Below, piece by piece: positions 1 to 9,219 of a stretch of DNA of 64,000 bases. The notes beneath the pieces were generated by a model. The model saw only the letters and a program-made list of their open reading frames with translations, had not been told where the DNA came from and made no database searches. Source of the DNA: an uncultured Aquimarina sp. (GTDB lineage: Bacteria; Bacteroidota; Bacteroidia; Flavobacteriales; Flavobacteriaceae); the NCBI GenBank assembly GCA_947502885.1, contig CANNBP010000001.1:744001-808000 (forward strand). The letters are read 5' to 3'. Position numbers and translations under genes: made by a program. Every line of letters starts with the position of its first letter. Within the stretch, counting starts at the first letter, position 1.

Positions 1-535
1 TAGGATTATTAGGATTTGTATTTATATCAACAACAGGTGCAAAATTTACATGAACACCGAGACGTTTACAATGTTTTGCTATTTGTCTTCCTGTTTGTTC
101 TATTAATGTATCATTTTGAATTGCTCCAAGAGCCATATTCCATGGAAATACTTGAGTAGAATCTAGCCGCATACCTAATCCCCATTCTGCATCCATACCA
201 ACCAGTAAAGGAATAGCAGTCTGTTCCTGAAATTGGTTTGTTAATTTTGCTTGCCGATTAGGACCTCCTTTAGAAAACACAACACCTCCAATAAAATACT
301 CTTTTATAAGTTGTTTTATTCTATCTGTTTCTTTTTGTTGGCTCGAAGAAGAAACACTAACCATAAATAACTGACCAACCTTTTCTTTTAAGGTTAATTT
401 ATTATACACACTATCTACCCACACTTTTTGGGCTTCAAAATCCTCTACCAGTAATGGGTCTTTTACTTGAGAATAGAAGCTTAAAGTTGTAAGAAAAAAT
501 AAAAGAAAAATATAGGTTTTAACAATATGCCACAC
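1..535 (-). CDS. Beta-N-acetylglucosaminidase, GH3 family, N-terminal part (cut by window edge)
   Basis: The 178 residues visible here begin with a hydrophobic signal-like stretch (KTYIFLLFFLTTLSFYSQ) and continue into the GH3 N-terminal barrel: KEKVGQLFMVSV, then GMDAEWGLGMRLD, then GVHVNFAPVVDINTNPNNP at the window edge. These are hallmarks of NagZ-like hexosaminidases, which remove GlcNAc from cell-wall or chitin fragments. The catalytic region lies outside the window, so activity cannot be judged. No ATG fits the 5' end. The GTG at 533-535 is the first usable start after an in-frame stop, 8 bp downstream of the preceding gene's stop. It appears to be the last visible gene of the minus-strand envelope operon. 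In many Bacteroidota this domain is fused to a C-terminal beta-lactamase domain; that part is not visible. Confidence 0.85.
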   Translation of the reverse strand, partial: MWHIVKTYIFLLFFLTTLSFYSQVKDPLLVEDFEAQKVWVDSVYNKLTLKEKVGQLFMVSVSSSSQQKETDRIKQLIKEYFIGGVVFSKGGPNRQAKLTNQFQEQTAIPLLVGMDAEWGLGMRLDSTQVFPWNMALGAIQNDTLIEQTGRQIAKHCKRLGVHVNFAPVVDINTNPNNP

Positions 536-542
536 AAAAATT

Positions 543-1028
543 TTAGTTTAAGAATCTATTATGCCAACTATCTTTTGCTGGGACTTCCCAATTAGTGCGA
601 TACTCGGCAATATTTGTAACTAGGTTATTAAAAACGATAGTATTTGGGGATACTGATCTATTCTTTGCCATTTTCTTAAAATCAGTAAGAGTTTTATACG
701 CAACAAACTCTCCCTGTTTAAAAGAAACATTCATTTTATCTAATAAGTCAACATTATAGGCTTGTTCAATTTTCTGTATAAAATGTACAGAAGCATCAAT
801 AGAACAACCCGTCGCAGAGTTTATTCCTTGATCTAACCCTATTGTGATAAATCTTTTATATTTAATTTCATATCCCGCTTTTAAATCAGCTCCATGAGCT
901 GTCCATTGGGTTATAAATTGACTTAATTGCTTTTCTACTTCTTCAAGTTCTTCTTTTGTAAATGACCTATTTGCTTGATAGATCCATACTCTAGATGTTA
1001 CAGGAAGTTCATTAAAATCTACTAACAT
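543..1028 (-). CDS. Conserved Bacteroidota protein of unknown function (161 aa)
   Basis: This is a soluble 161-residue protein without signal peptide or membrane segment. I recognise it as a family widespread in Bacteroidota that databases often label ABC transporter ATPase. That label is not supported here: there is no Walker A (GxxGxGKS), no LSGGQ signature and no Walker B. The middle (residues about 50-80) has a mixed alpha/beta pattern with a GINSATGCSIDAS stretch that may carry a conserved Cys. It lies between the CCG-domain gene and the GH3 gene in the same orientation, so cotranscription is likely. Function unknown. Confidence 0.8.
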   Translation of the reverse strand: MLVDFNELPVTSRVWIYQANRSFTKEELEEVEKQLSQFITQWTAHGADLKAGYEIKYKRFITIGLDQGINSATGCSIDASVHFIQKIEQAYNVDLLDKMNVSFKQGEFVAYKTLTDFKKMAKNRSVSPNTIVFNNLVTNIAEYRTNWEVPAKDSWHNRFLN

Positions 1029-1145
1029 GAGCTATTCTTTATATTAACGTACTCTATACCTTATACGCTCTTTATATTATTAAAAAGTAACAGTTTTCTG
1101 ATCAATATTCAAACTTAAAACAGCTTTCTTAATCAGAAAACGGCT

Positions 1146-1937
1146 CTACAAATCATGTGCATTAGCTATAAGCTCAGCCACATCAAGCACTTGAACGCTA
1201 TCTTCTTTTTCCTTGTTTTTTACACCATCTGTCATCATGGTATTACAAAATGGACATCCAGCGGCAATTATATCTGGCTTCGTTTCTAAAGCATCTTCTG
1301 TTCTTTCAACATTCACATCTTTGTTTCCTGGTTCTGGCTCTTTAAACATTTGTGCACCTCCAGCACCACAGCATAGCCCATTACGCTTACACCTCTTCAT
1401 TTCTAACAACTCTACTTCTAACTTTTTCAGTAAGTCTCTAGGAGCTTCATAAACGTTATTTGCTCTACCTAAATAACAAGGGTCATGAAAAGTGATCCTT
1501 TTTCCTTTAAACTTACCTCCTTCAACTTTTAGTCGACCTTCGTCAAGAAGTGATTTAAGAAATTCTGTATGATGCATAACATCATAATCTCCTCCTAATA
1601 CAGGATATTCATTCTTTAACGTATTAAAGCAATGCGGACATGCCGTAACTACCTTTTTAATTTCATAAGCATTCATTACTTCAATATTTGTAACTGCTTG
1701 CATTTGAAACAAAAACTCATTACCTGCTCTTTTTGCGGGATCTCCGGTACAGCTCTCTTCGGTGCCTAAAACTGCAAAGTCAACATTCGCATTATGAAGT
1801 AATTTTACAAAAGCTTTTGTGATTTTTTTTGCTCTATCATCAAAACTACCAGCACAGCCTACCCAAAACAAAACCTCTGGTTTCTTTCCTTCAGCCATAT
1901 ACTCTGCCATTGTTGGCACTTTTATTACTTCACTCAT
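1146..1937 (-). CDS. (Fe-S)-binding CCG-domain protein (HdrB/LutA-like)
   Basis: This 263-residue soluble protein has two cysteine-rich CCG-type domains. The first has C28, C63 and C100-x2-C103 (ACPHCFNTL). The second has C154 (DPCYLGR), C183, C189-C190 (CCGAGG) and C228-x2-C231 (GCPFCNTM). Such domains bind unusual iron-sulfur clusters in heterodisulfide reductase HdrB, glycolate oxidase GlcF and lactate oxidase LutA. The membrane protein at 2506-3831 carries a di-[4Fe-4S] ferredoxin domain like HdrC/GlcF. The two genes together resemble a split HdrD-like electron-transfer module, so I infer a membrane-linked oxidoreductase complex of unknown substrate. The HAD gene lies between them. Confidence 0.85.
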   Translation of the reverse strand: MSEVIKVPTMAEYMAEGKKPEVLFWVGCAGSFDDRAKKITKAFVKLLHNANVDFAVLGTEESCTGDPAKRAGNEFLFQMQAVTNIEVMNAYEIKKVVTACPHCFNTLKNEYPVLGGDYDVMHHTEFLKSLLDEGRLKVEGGKFKGKRITFHDPCYLGRANNVYEAPRDLLKKLEVELLEMKRCKRNGLCCGAGGAQMFKEPEPGNKDVNVERTEDALETKPDIIAAGCPFCNTMMTDGVKNKEKEDSVQVLDVAELIANAHDL

Positions 1938-1990
1938 AATGATTTATTTATAAATATGACTCTAAAACAACAAGTCAAACAATATATATT

Positions 1991-2437
1991 CTAGTCATGT
2001 TTTCCGTCATCGAAAACTTCTATTGTAACCACTCGCTCAACCAACTCTGTAAATTTACCTGTATACCTTGTTGCTTTTACCAAATGATTATCAATCCAAT
2101 GATAATTTCCTCCTCTAGGTTTCCCCATTAGCATACTATGGTATTTAAAACCATGTTCTTTTAGCCAAATTTCAGTAACTTCACGATGCTCTTCGGTTCT
2201 TGAGGTAAAAAAACATATAATATGCCCTTGATCATACCATTTATTAAGAGTCTTGAGTGCATCTGGAAATGGCTTACAGGTTGCCATACGCTCTGGCTCT
2301 TCATTAGGAATATCTTCGGTAATAGTACCATCAATATCGATAAGATAATTTTTCACTCCCTCTGGAAGAACTGGACTTACATGTTCTCCTTCTTCTACTT
2401 TATCATGCAATAATTTTTCAATCTCTTCTTGTTTCAT
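1991..2437 (-). CDS. HAD-superfamily phosphatase-like protein (148 aa)
   Basis: The protein shows the HAD motifs in order. Motif I is D34-I-D36-G-T, where the first Asp would be the nucleophile. Motif II is the Thr in FFTSR at residue 78. A Lys at 106 (GKPRGG) and a WIDN segment near 114 follow. At 148 residues it is a small HAD without a large cap, like polynucleotide kinase 3'-phosphatase or LNS2-type domains. Close homologues are often labelled phosphoheptose isomerase, which the motifs contradict. It sits inside the Fe-S protein operon, 69 bp from the membrane Fe-S gene. The substrate is unknown. Confidence 0.8.
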   Translation of the reverse strand: MKQEEIEKLLHDKVEEGEHVSPVLPEGVKNYLIDIDGTITEDIPNEEPERMATCKPFPDALKTLNKWYDQGHIICFFTSRTEEHREVTEIWLKEHGFKYHSMLMGKPRGGNYHWIDNHLVKATRYTGKFTELVERVVTIEVFDDGKHD

Positions 2438-2505
2438 AATTTAAGTTTTTCATTTAAAAATGGTGGTGGACTGTGGTTAATACTAAAACAAAATTGTGGT
2501 TATAA

Positions 2506-3831
2506 TTATTCGTTACTCCAATTTAATCTATCCATTTGGTTGAATGGCCATGGAGCACCGTTATTCTCTATATTTGACATCATATTATTTAAATCAGATG
2601 GAGCAGCACTTTGTTCCATCACAAGATATCGTCTCATATCTACTATTATTGACAAAGGACTAATTCCTACTGGACAAGTTTCTACACAGGCATTACAACT
2701 TGTACACGCCCATAACTCTTCTGCAGAAATATAATCATTTAATAATTGCTTACCATCATCAACAAAACTACCGTTTTTATCAATATTATCACCGACTTCT
2801 TTTAAACGATCGCGTGTATCCATCATGATTTTACGAGGTGATAAAATTTTTCCGGTTTGATTCGCTGGGCATTCGCTTGTGCATCGCCCACACTCGGTAC
2901 AAGTATAAGCATTTAACAACTGCACCCAATTAAGATCGGTTACATCAGAAGCTCCAAATTTTTCTGGTTCGGCTTCGGCTTCATCCCCTGTAGGAGCAGC
3001 AAAAGGATCGGCATTTGGATCCATCATAAGCATCACCTCTTTGGTAACTGCCTCTAGATTATCTAATTGCCCTTTAGGATTAAGGTTTTCATAATATGTA
3101 TTCGGAAATGCAAGTATGATATGTAAATGCTTAGAAAAATACAAATAGTTAAGAAATACAAGTATTCCTAATATATGTAGCCACCAAGCAGTTCGCTCTA
3201 TTATAAACAATGTAGTTTCCGAAAACCCTTCAAAAAGAGGGGATATAAACTGACTAACTGGATATGCTCCTGCTTTGATATAATGTTCGGCTCCTAAGTT
3301 TTGTAATTGCAAATCTGCAGCATTCATAACCAAAAACAGCGTCATTAAAACCATTTCAAAATATAATATGAAATTTCCATCATTCTTTGGCCATCCCTTC
3401 ATTTCGGGATTCCAAAATCGTTTTAGTTTTATAACATTTCTTCGAATCCAAAACACTACAACACCAACAAACACTAGTAATGCTAAAATCTCAAAAGAAC
3501 CAATTAAAAAGTCATAAACACCTCCTAAAAATGCAAAAATTCTATGGGTACTAAAAATACCATCTATAATAATTTCTAGTACTTCTATATTAATAATTAA
3601 AAACCCTATATATACTATGATATGCAAAAAACCAGCAATTGGACGGCGAACCATTTTGGATTGCCCCAGTGCCACCATTGCCATATTTTTAAGACGTTCT
3701 TTTTTATTATCTGAACGATCTACATCTTTACCCAACCTAATATTGCGAATAACTTTACGAATATTCTTAACAAAATATCCAATACCGGCTATTAGGGCAA
3801 TTACAAAAAGTATATTAGGTATATATTGCAT
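2506..3831 (-). CDS. Membrane-bound (Fe-S) oxidoreductase subunit with ferredoxin domain
   Basis: The 441-residue protein has an N-terminal half with about five hydrophobic segments (roughly residues 5-22, 70-90, 100-125, 150-170 and 215-235), reminiscent of the nitrate reductase gamma/HdrE cytochrome b fold. The C-terminal half is soluble and has two [4Fe-4S] motifs, CTECGRCTSECP and CTSCNACVETCP. This layout matches the membrane partner of CCG-domain proteins in Bacteroidota. With the gene at 1146-1937 it would move electrons between the quinone pool and an unknown partner. The stop of the MlaD-like gene lies 5 bp upstream of its start, so cotranscription is very likely. Confidence 0.87.
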   Translation of the reverse strand: MQYIPNILFVIALIAGIGYFVKNIRKVIRNIRLGKDVDRSDNKKERLKNMAMVALGQSKMVRRPIAGFLHIIVYIGFLIINIEVLEIIIDGIFSTHRIFAFLGGVYDFLIGSFEILALLVFVGVVVFWIRRNVIKLKRFWNPEMKGWPKNDGNFILYFEMVLMTLFLVMNAADLQLQNLGAEHYIKAGAYPVSQFISPLFEGFSETTLFIIERTAWWLHILGILVFLNYLYFSKHLHIILAFPNTYYENLNPKGQLDNLEAVTKEVMLMMDPNADPFAAPTGDEAEAEPEKFGASDVTDLNWVQLLNAYTCTECGRCTSECPANQTGKILSPRKIMMDTRDRLKEVGDNIDKNGSFVDDGKQLLNDYISAEELWACTSCNACVETCPVGISPLSIIVDMRRYLVMEQSAAPSDLNNMMSNIENNGAPWPFNQMDRLNWSNE

Positions 3832-3836
3832 AATCT

Positions 3837-4787
3837 CTAATTTATTGAGTCTGTTGGTTCTTCATATGGTGTATTTTTCTTTCCAAATACAGAAATATGA
3901 ACATATCGTTTAGGGTTTAATCTTAAATCTTGAAGTAGTAATTCTAATTGTTTACTTGTGCGCTCTAAATTATCATATAATTTATTGTCCTTAAGCAATT
4001 TACCCGCTGTACCTTTTCCTGAATTAAGATCTTTTGATATATTATCAAAGTTAGTAAGTACTGTTTCTAATTTTTGACCTAACCTAGCTACATTAATCTG
4101 AGCTATAGAATCTGAAACTTTATTAAGATTTGTGGACATCTTATCCAGATTAGAAATCGTGTTATTCAACTTTTCCTGATTACCAGATAAAACTGAATTT
4201 AATGATGCAGACGCGCCTTTAAAGTTTTTTACTGTGGCACTTAAATCTTTAAATATAGAATTAAGGTTATTTTTATTATCAACATTAAGAATGCCATTAA
4301 CAGAGTTTAATAATGTATCTGCATCTGTTATCGCTGCTTCAAGCTTTTCTTGTAAAGGGGTAAGTCTATCATTAACCAATTCTAAAAGACCTGCCTCGAC
4401 CTTACCTTCTAATGTATCTCCATCTTTAGCATTCATACCTTGTTCATAAACTGGTATAATAGCTAGGGATTTACCTCCTATTAAACCACCTCCATATACT
4501 TTTGCTAAGCTATTTTTTGAAAAAGAAAAATCACTATCAACGTTAAACTCTACAACTAGATTACCTTTTGCATCTGCAAAATCAATCGATACAACCTGCC
4601 CTACAATCATTCCATTTATGGTGACTTGAGAAGAAGGCACTAAACCTTCTACATTTTTATAAATCGCATAAAAGGTTCGTTCGTTTTCTAGAAGATTCTT
4701 CCCTTTAAGGAAGCTATAGCCAAAGATTAAAAGTATTATGGCGCAAATCGCCAGTATTCCTGTTTTAACTTCTCGAGTAAATTTCAA
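3837..4787 (-). CDS. MlaD family protein (MCE domain)
   Basis: An N-terminal transmembrane anchor (about residues 9-27) is followed by one MCE domain at about 35-115, with the motifs YAIYKNVEGLVPSSQVTING and VGQVVSIDF. A long, Asn/Lys-rich helical region then follows, typical of MCE proteins that form hexameric rings bridging the periplasm. The family carries phospholipids between inner and outer membrane, usually with an MlaE permease and MlaF ATPase, which are not in this window. Position downstream of the amidase and 5 bp upstream of the Fe-S membrane gene suggests one transcript. Function in lipid transport is inferred from the family. Confidence 0.88.
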   Translation of the reverse strand: MKFTREVKTGILAICAIILLIFGYSFLKGKNLLENERTFYAIYKNVEGLVPSSQVTINGMIVGQVVSIDFADAKGNLVVEFNVDSDFSFSKNSLAKVYGGGLIGGKSLAIIPVYEQGMNAKDGDTLEGKVEAGLLELVNDRLTPLQEKLEAAITDADTLLNSVNGILNVDNKNNLNSIFKDLSATVKNFKGASASLNSVLSGNQEKLNNTISNLDKMSTNLNKVSDSIAQINVARLGQKLETVLTNFDNISKDLNSGKGTAGKLLKDNKLYDNLERTSKQLELLLQDLRLNPKRYVHISVFGKKNTPYEEPTDSIN

Positions 4788-4890
4788 AATAGATTATATT
4801 TTAGAACACAAATTTAGGATAAAATATAATTCCTTGGGTTAATTCAACAAGGAATTATTACCTTCAAAATGATTTTAAACTTTTCTTCAC

Positions 4891-6024
4891 TTAATTAGAT
4901 GGGCCTTCTGTTTTCAAAGCTTCGTTTAAAGGTATAGGTTGATCTCCTTTAAAAGCGACTATAAAACTAGAATCATAACCTTTGCCAACTGCAATCTCTT
5001 TCAACTCCTTTATTGACTTAAAATCTTTGGTATCACCATAATAGTACTTAAATAACTCCCCTATTTTTATTTTGGACAATTGATCTAAACCATTAAAATT
5101 AAAAGACTGCAATTCTATATCTACTGTTCCCGCTCCTATTTGAACCTTATACTTAACATCGCTATTACTAGCTACACCATCAACTTGATTTATTTCGACA
5201 ACCTCTTTGGTTACCTCTATTTCTTTTGGTTTTACCACTTTATAGATTGCCTCCAAACTTTTTTTATAGTCAATTATAGATGTTGTAATCGACTTTGACA
5301 TTTCACTTTGTCCTTTTTTTGAATTAAGGTACTTTCCTTCGTATTTATTTGTTAAAAAACCTAACTCGATTAATACACTGGGCATATAAGTTTGATGCAA
5401 AACGACAAAACCAGCCTGTTTTACTCCTCTACTTTTTCTATCTAGCGCTTTTTTAAATCTATTTTGAACAAAACTAGCAAGAGTCAAACTTTGATCTAAA
5501 TATTCTTCTTGCATTAACGTTAACCCTATAATTGATTCTGGTGAATTAGGGTCAAAACCATCATAATTGGCTTGATAATTATCTTCTAAAAGAATTACAG
5601 AGTTCTCATTTTTGGCAACATTAAAGTTTTCATCATTGGCATGTAATCCCAAAACAAAAGTTTCTGTTCCTGATGCTTGTGTTCTATGGGAGTTACAATG
5701 TATTGAAACAAAAAGATCAGCTCCTGCTTTATTTGCTATACTTCCTCTCTCATGCAATTCGATAAACTCATCAGTCTTTCTTGTATATACTATATCAAAA
5801 CCACCTTCAGTTTCAAGGGCTTTACCTACCGCCAAAACTACATTTAATGCTATTTCTTTTTCTTTGTAGCCATTACCCCTATTTCCTGGATCATGACCAC
5901 CATGTCCTGCATCCAACACTACAACAAAATTCTTTTTCTCTTGAGAATACCCAAAAAAACTATTTGCAAATGTTACTACAATTAAAATGACAAAGGAGAT
6001 GTGGTATGTTTTTTTTAACTTCAT
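4891..6024 (-). CDS. N-acetylmuramoyl-L-alanine amidase (Amidase_3)
   Basis: This is a secreted zinc amidase that cleaves the stem peptide from muramic acid in peptidoglycan. The Amidase_3 domain follows a signal peptide (KKTYHISFVILIVVTFANSF). Zinc-binding motifs are visible: DAGHGGHDPG, the Glu in YKEKEIALN, and the His in SIHCNS. The catalytic Glu lies in VLIELGFLTN. A C-terminal region of about 100 residues after the catalytic domain resembles a SPOR-like tail (KYKVQIGAG). I place the start at the ATG at 6024, not at an in-frame Met six codons upstream, because a signal peptide then starts directly. It is the first gene of the leftward envelope operon and is divergent from lptD. Confidence 0.9.
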   Translation of the reverse strand: MKLKKTYHISFVILIVVTFANSFFGYSQEKKNFVVVLDAGHGGHDPGNRGNGYKEKEIALNVVLAVGKALETEGGFDIVYTRKTDEFIELHERGSIANKAGADLFVSIHCNSHRTQASGTETFVLGLHANDENFNVAKNENSVILLEDNYQANYDGFDPNSPESIIGLTLMQEEYLDQSLTLASFVQNRFKKALDRKSRGVKQAGFVVLHQTYMPSVLIELGFLTNKYEGKYLNSKKGQSEMSKSITTSIIDYKKSLEAIYKVVKPKEIEVTKEVVEINQVDGVASNSDVKYKVQIGAGTVDIELQSFNFNGLDQLSKIKIGELFKYYYGDTKDFKSIKELKEIAVGKGYDSSFIVAFKGDQPIPLNEALKTEGPSN

Positions 6025-6378
6025 TAGTCTCAAATTATTCAAGTATTCCTGACTTTTTTATTTCTTAATTAAATATTTATTCTATTGATGAAACCAAAAT
6101 CATTCCATCTTTTTTTTAAAATTCCAATTCTAAAAAGTAATATCTTTCTAATAATTTAGATAAAGGTTCTCAATAATAACCCTTTTAATAAAATTACTTC
6201 TTCAATTTTGAAACATTTCTATTAAACACCAGTTTTTATAGTATTCATAAAAATTAAAGATTGTTCTTTCATAACACATCATTAATTTAGATGTTTACAA
6301 AGTTTATATGGTGCTTAAACAACATAATTTTTTATTTTTTCATTAATTACAATCTAGGCATAAAAAATATATGTAATT
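6025..6378. other. Divergent intergenic region, amidase / lptD
   Basis: This 350-bp AT-rich spacer separates the leftward amidase operon from rightward lptD. A clear -7 type element lies at its right edge (6374-6381). I see no convincing TTG partner at the expected distance, no matching leftward element, no open frame with protein-like composition, and no strong hairpin. Confidence 0.5.
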
Positions 6379-6381
6379 TTG
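6374..6381 (+). promoter_or_regulatory. Candidate flavobacterial -7 element overlapping the lptD 5' end
   Basis: TAATTTTG matches TAnnTTTG exactly. No TTG sits 17-23 nt upstream, so the -33 box is weak or absent. The element overlaps the first possible lptD start codon (TTG at 6379), so a transcript made from it would begin inside the first few codons. Confidence 0.4.
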
Positions 6382-9165
6382 GCACTTCAAAAACTAAGCC
6401 ATAGTTATACAAAAATAGGATTTAAACCATTGCAAACAACGGTACGTCATATACTTTATTCACTAAGTTTTTCACTGTTTTGTATTTGTCAAAACATTGC
6501 ACAAGAAACTAACAAGACAAAAGAGGTCCCCATTCCTGTAACCCAACAAGATACAGTTGGTGTAAAGGAAAATAAGAAAACTATTGTCCCCGAAGAAATT
6601 CTGAATGAAAAATCTCAGGATACGACTCAACAAGACTCACTTGCTCAAGAACCACAGCTTCTTACTGACAAAGTAGTCTATAAATCTGTTGATTATATGA
6701 GGTTAAGTCGCAAAGAGAACAAAATGTATCTTTATAATGATGCAGAAATAGTATATGGAGATATGCAAATTAATGCGGGGTTTATTGTTGTAGACAATAG
6801 TAAAAATGAGGTATATGCATATGGGATTAAGGATTCTTTAGGAAAATACACTCAGCCTCCTATATTTAAACAAGGGCAAAATATTGTTGAACCAGATTCT
6901 ATTCGGTTCAATTTTGATACCGAAAAGGCACTTATTTACAATTCTAGAACAGAACAAAATGGATTTAGAATTAAAAACGAGATATCTAAGAGAGAAAATG
7001 ATTCTGTAGTCTTTATGAAAAATGTAAAGTTTACAACTTCAGAGAACATTGAAGATCCAGAGTATTATTTTTATGCCCGCAGAATTAAATTTGTACCTAA
7101 GAAAAAGATCGTTACCAGCTTGGTTAATATGTATATTGCAGATGTCCCTACTCCCTTGTTATTACCGTTTGGATATTTTCCGATGACTGAAACAAGAACT
7201 TCTGGTTTTATTATGCCTAGCCCAGGAGAAGAGAACAATCGTGGGTATTTTCTTCAAAATGGCGGATACTATTTTGCCATAAGTGATTATGCAGATCTAA
7301 CACTTACAGGAGATTATTACACTAATGGGAGTTATACCCTTGCATTAGAATCGGCTTATGCTTTACGTTATAAATTTAGAGGAAATCTAAGATTTAGATA
7401 TGAAAATAACTTAACAAGTGAAAGAGGGTTTCCTGATTTCTCTAAAAGAACATCCTATAATATACAATGGACACATAGTCAGGATCCAAAAGCCAACCCC
7501 AATTCTCGTCTTTCTGCATCTGTCAACTTTGGTAGTAGTGACTTCTATCAACAATCAACAAATCAAAGAAATACCGGTAACTTTTTGAATAATCAGCTTA
7601 GTTCATCTATCTCCTATTCTAAAACGATTCCTGGTGATCCACAGGTGAACTTAAACATTGCTGCAAGACATAGTTCGAATACCAATACAAAATTAGTAGA
7701 GTTATCACTTCCTAATGCGAGTGCTAGTGTTTCTAGAATATTTCCTTTTGCACCAAAAGTTGGTATAAAAAAGGGAATCATTCAAAATATTAATACTCAA
7801 TATAATTTTAGAGGAGAAAATAAAATAACCACCACAGATAGTTTACTTTTTAAACCTGAAATGTTCCAAAATTCTAGAATTGGAATGCAACACACCATTC
7901 CGTTAAGTACTAATTTTAAAATTTTCAAATACTTAAGTGCTACAGCAGGAACAAATTTTCAGGAGAACTGGGTTTTTGAAACCATCAAACAGAGTTATGA
8001 CTCTGATGCAAACGAAGGAGCCGGAGCTGTCGTTCGCGATACGATAAAAGGGTTTGACACTTTTAGAACTTATAATTTTTCTACAAGTCTAGGAACCGTT
8101 ATTTATGGTACGTTTAACTTTAAAAAAGGAAAAAAGATTGAAGCCATTCGACACACAATGCGACCGTCTGTAAGCTATAGTATTAATCCAGCTTTTAATC
8201 AATTTTATGATACATATACAGTCACAGATAATCCAAATACAGCAAATATAGATGAAACCGAAATTGTTGAGTATTCTAGGTTTGAAGGTGGATATTTTGG
8301 TGCACCTAGTAATACTTTCTCAAGTAGTGTATCTTTTTCTTTAAGTAACAACTTAGAAATGAAGGTTCGAAGTAAAGATACTACCGCATTAGAAGCTAAA
8401 AAAATCACAATTCTTAATAATCTTAATTTTAGTACCTCATATAATATTGCTGGAGACTCTTTAAAACTAAGCCCATTATCTGTATCAGGAAACATACCTA
8501 TTATTCAAAATAAGCTGGATATTAACTTTAATGCCACTTTGGATCCTTATGCCCTAGATAACAATAATACCAAAATTGATGTTTGGAATATTGATAACGG
8601 AGGAAGTCTCTTTCGTCTAACAAGAGCAAGTAGCAATTTTGGGTACACTTTTAGCAGTGAAGACTTTAAAAAAGGAGAATCAAACGAGGACCCTTACGAA
8701 AATGAAACTTTTAGAAACGAAGGAAGGCCAGATAATCTTTTTGGAGGGAATACTAATTTTAAAGATGAGCGATCCTTTGATAGAAATCAAAACAAAGATA
8801 AATCCGATAAGGACATTAAAAATTATAACTATAAATTACCGTGGTCCTTACGTCTATCCTATAATGTGAATTATAGTAATAATGCGAGGCAAAATGAAAT
8901 ATCATCCCATTCATTAATGTTTTCTGGTGATGTAGAACTAGCCCCCAGATGGTCGGTTGGAGTATCTTCTGGATATGACTTTAAGAACCCTGGGTTTACC
9001 TATACGAATTTACGTTTTCAAAGGGATTTAGAAAGTTGGGTCATGAATTTCAACTGGATTCCTTTTAGTTCCCGAACCTCTTGGAACTTCTTTATAGGTA
9101 TTAAATCCTCTGTGCTTAGTGATATTAAATGGGATAAAAGAAGAGAGCCAGATAGACAGTTATAG
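6379..9165 (+). CDS. lptD: LPS-assembly protein LptD (organic solvent tolerance protein)
   Basis: LptD is the outer-membrane barrel that inserts lipopolysaccharide into the outer leaflet together with LptE. The 928-residue frame has a signal-like segment (HILYSLSFSLFCICQNIAQ), a low-complexity linker and then an OstA-like N-terminal jellyroll region (about 100-250, with YLYNDAEIVYGDMQINAGF). It continues into a long beta-strand-rich barrel (about 260-928) with aromatic strand ends, including the conserved LPFGYFPMTETRTSGFIMPS. The size agrees with Bacteroidota LptD. No ATG is available. TTG at 6379 is the longest start, but TTG at 6430 is attractive because it lies after the -7 element and directly precedes the signal peptide. 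RidA follows 54 bp downstream. Confidence 0.88.
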   Translation: MALQKLSHSYTKIGFKPLQTTVRHILYSLSFSLFCICQNIAQETNKTKEVPIPVTQQDTVGVKENKKTIVPEEILNEKSQDTTQQDSLAQEPQLLTDKVVYKSVDYMRLSRKENKMYLYNDAEIVYGDMQINAGFIVVDNSKNEVYAYGIKDSLGKYTQPPIFKQGQNIVEPDSIRFNFDTEKALIYNSRTEQNGFRIKNEISKRENDSVVFMKNVKFTTSENIEDPEYYFYARRIKFVPKKKIVTSLVNMYIADVPTPLLLPFGYFPMTETRTSGFIMPSPGEENNRGYFLQNGGYYFAISDYADLTLTGDYYTNGSYTLALESAYALRYKFRGNLRFRYENNLTSERGFPDFSKRTSYNIQWTHSQDPKANPNSRLSASVNFGSSDFYQQSTNQRNTGNFLNNQLSSSISYSKTIPGDPQVNLNIAARHSSNTNTKLVELSLPNASASVSRIFPFAPKVGIKKGIIQNINTQYNFRGENKITTTDSLLFKPEMFQNSRIGMQHTIPLSTNFKIFKYLSATAGTNFQENWVFETIKQSYDSDANEGAGAVVRDTIKGFDTFRTYNFSTSLGTVIYGTFNFKKGKKIEAIRHTMRPSVSYSINPAFNQFYDTYTVTDNPNTANIDETEIVEYSRFEGGYFGAPSNTFSSSVSFSLSNNLEMKVRSKDTTALEAKKITILNNLNFSTSYNIAGDSLKLSPLSVSGNIPIIQNKLDINFNATLDPYALDNNNTKIDVWNIDNGGSLFRLTRASSNFGYTFSSEDFKKGESNEDPYENETFRNEGRPDNLFGGNTNFKDERSFDRNQNKDKSDKDIKNYNYKLPWSLRLSYNVNYSNNARQNEISSHSLMFSGDVELAPRWSVGVSSGYDFKNPGFTYTNLRFQRDLESWVMNFNWIPFSSRTSWNFFIGIKSSVLSDIKWDKRREPDRQL

Positions 9166-9219
9166 AATTATTAATTTTATATAATCAAAAATCATTCAAT
9201 AAATCTAAATATTCTTCAC

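Noticed and set aside
543..1028. ABC transporter ATPase label for the 161-aa family
   Set aside because: No Walker A, Walker B or signature motif is present.
1991..2437. Phosphoheptose isomerase label
   Set aside because: The sequence has HAD phosphatase motifs (DxDGT, Thr, Lys, WIDN) and no SIS domain.
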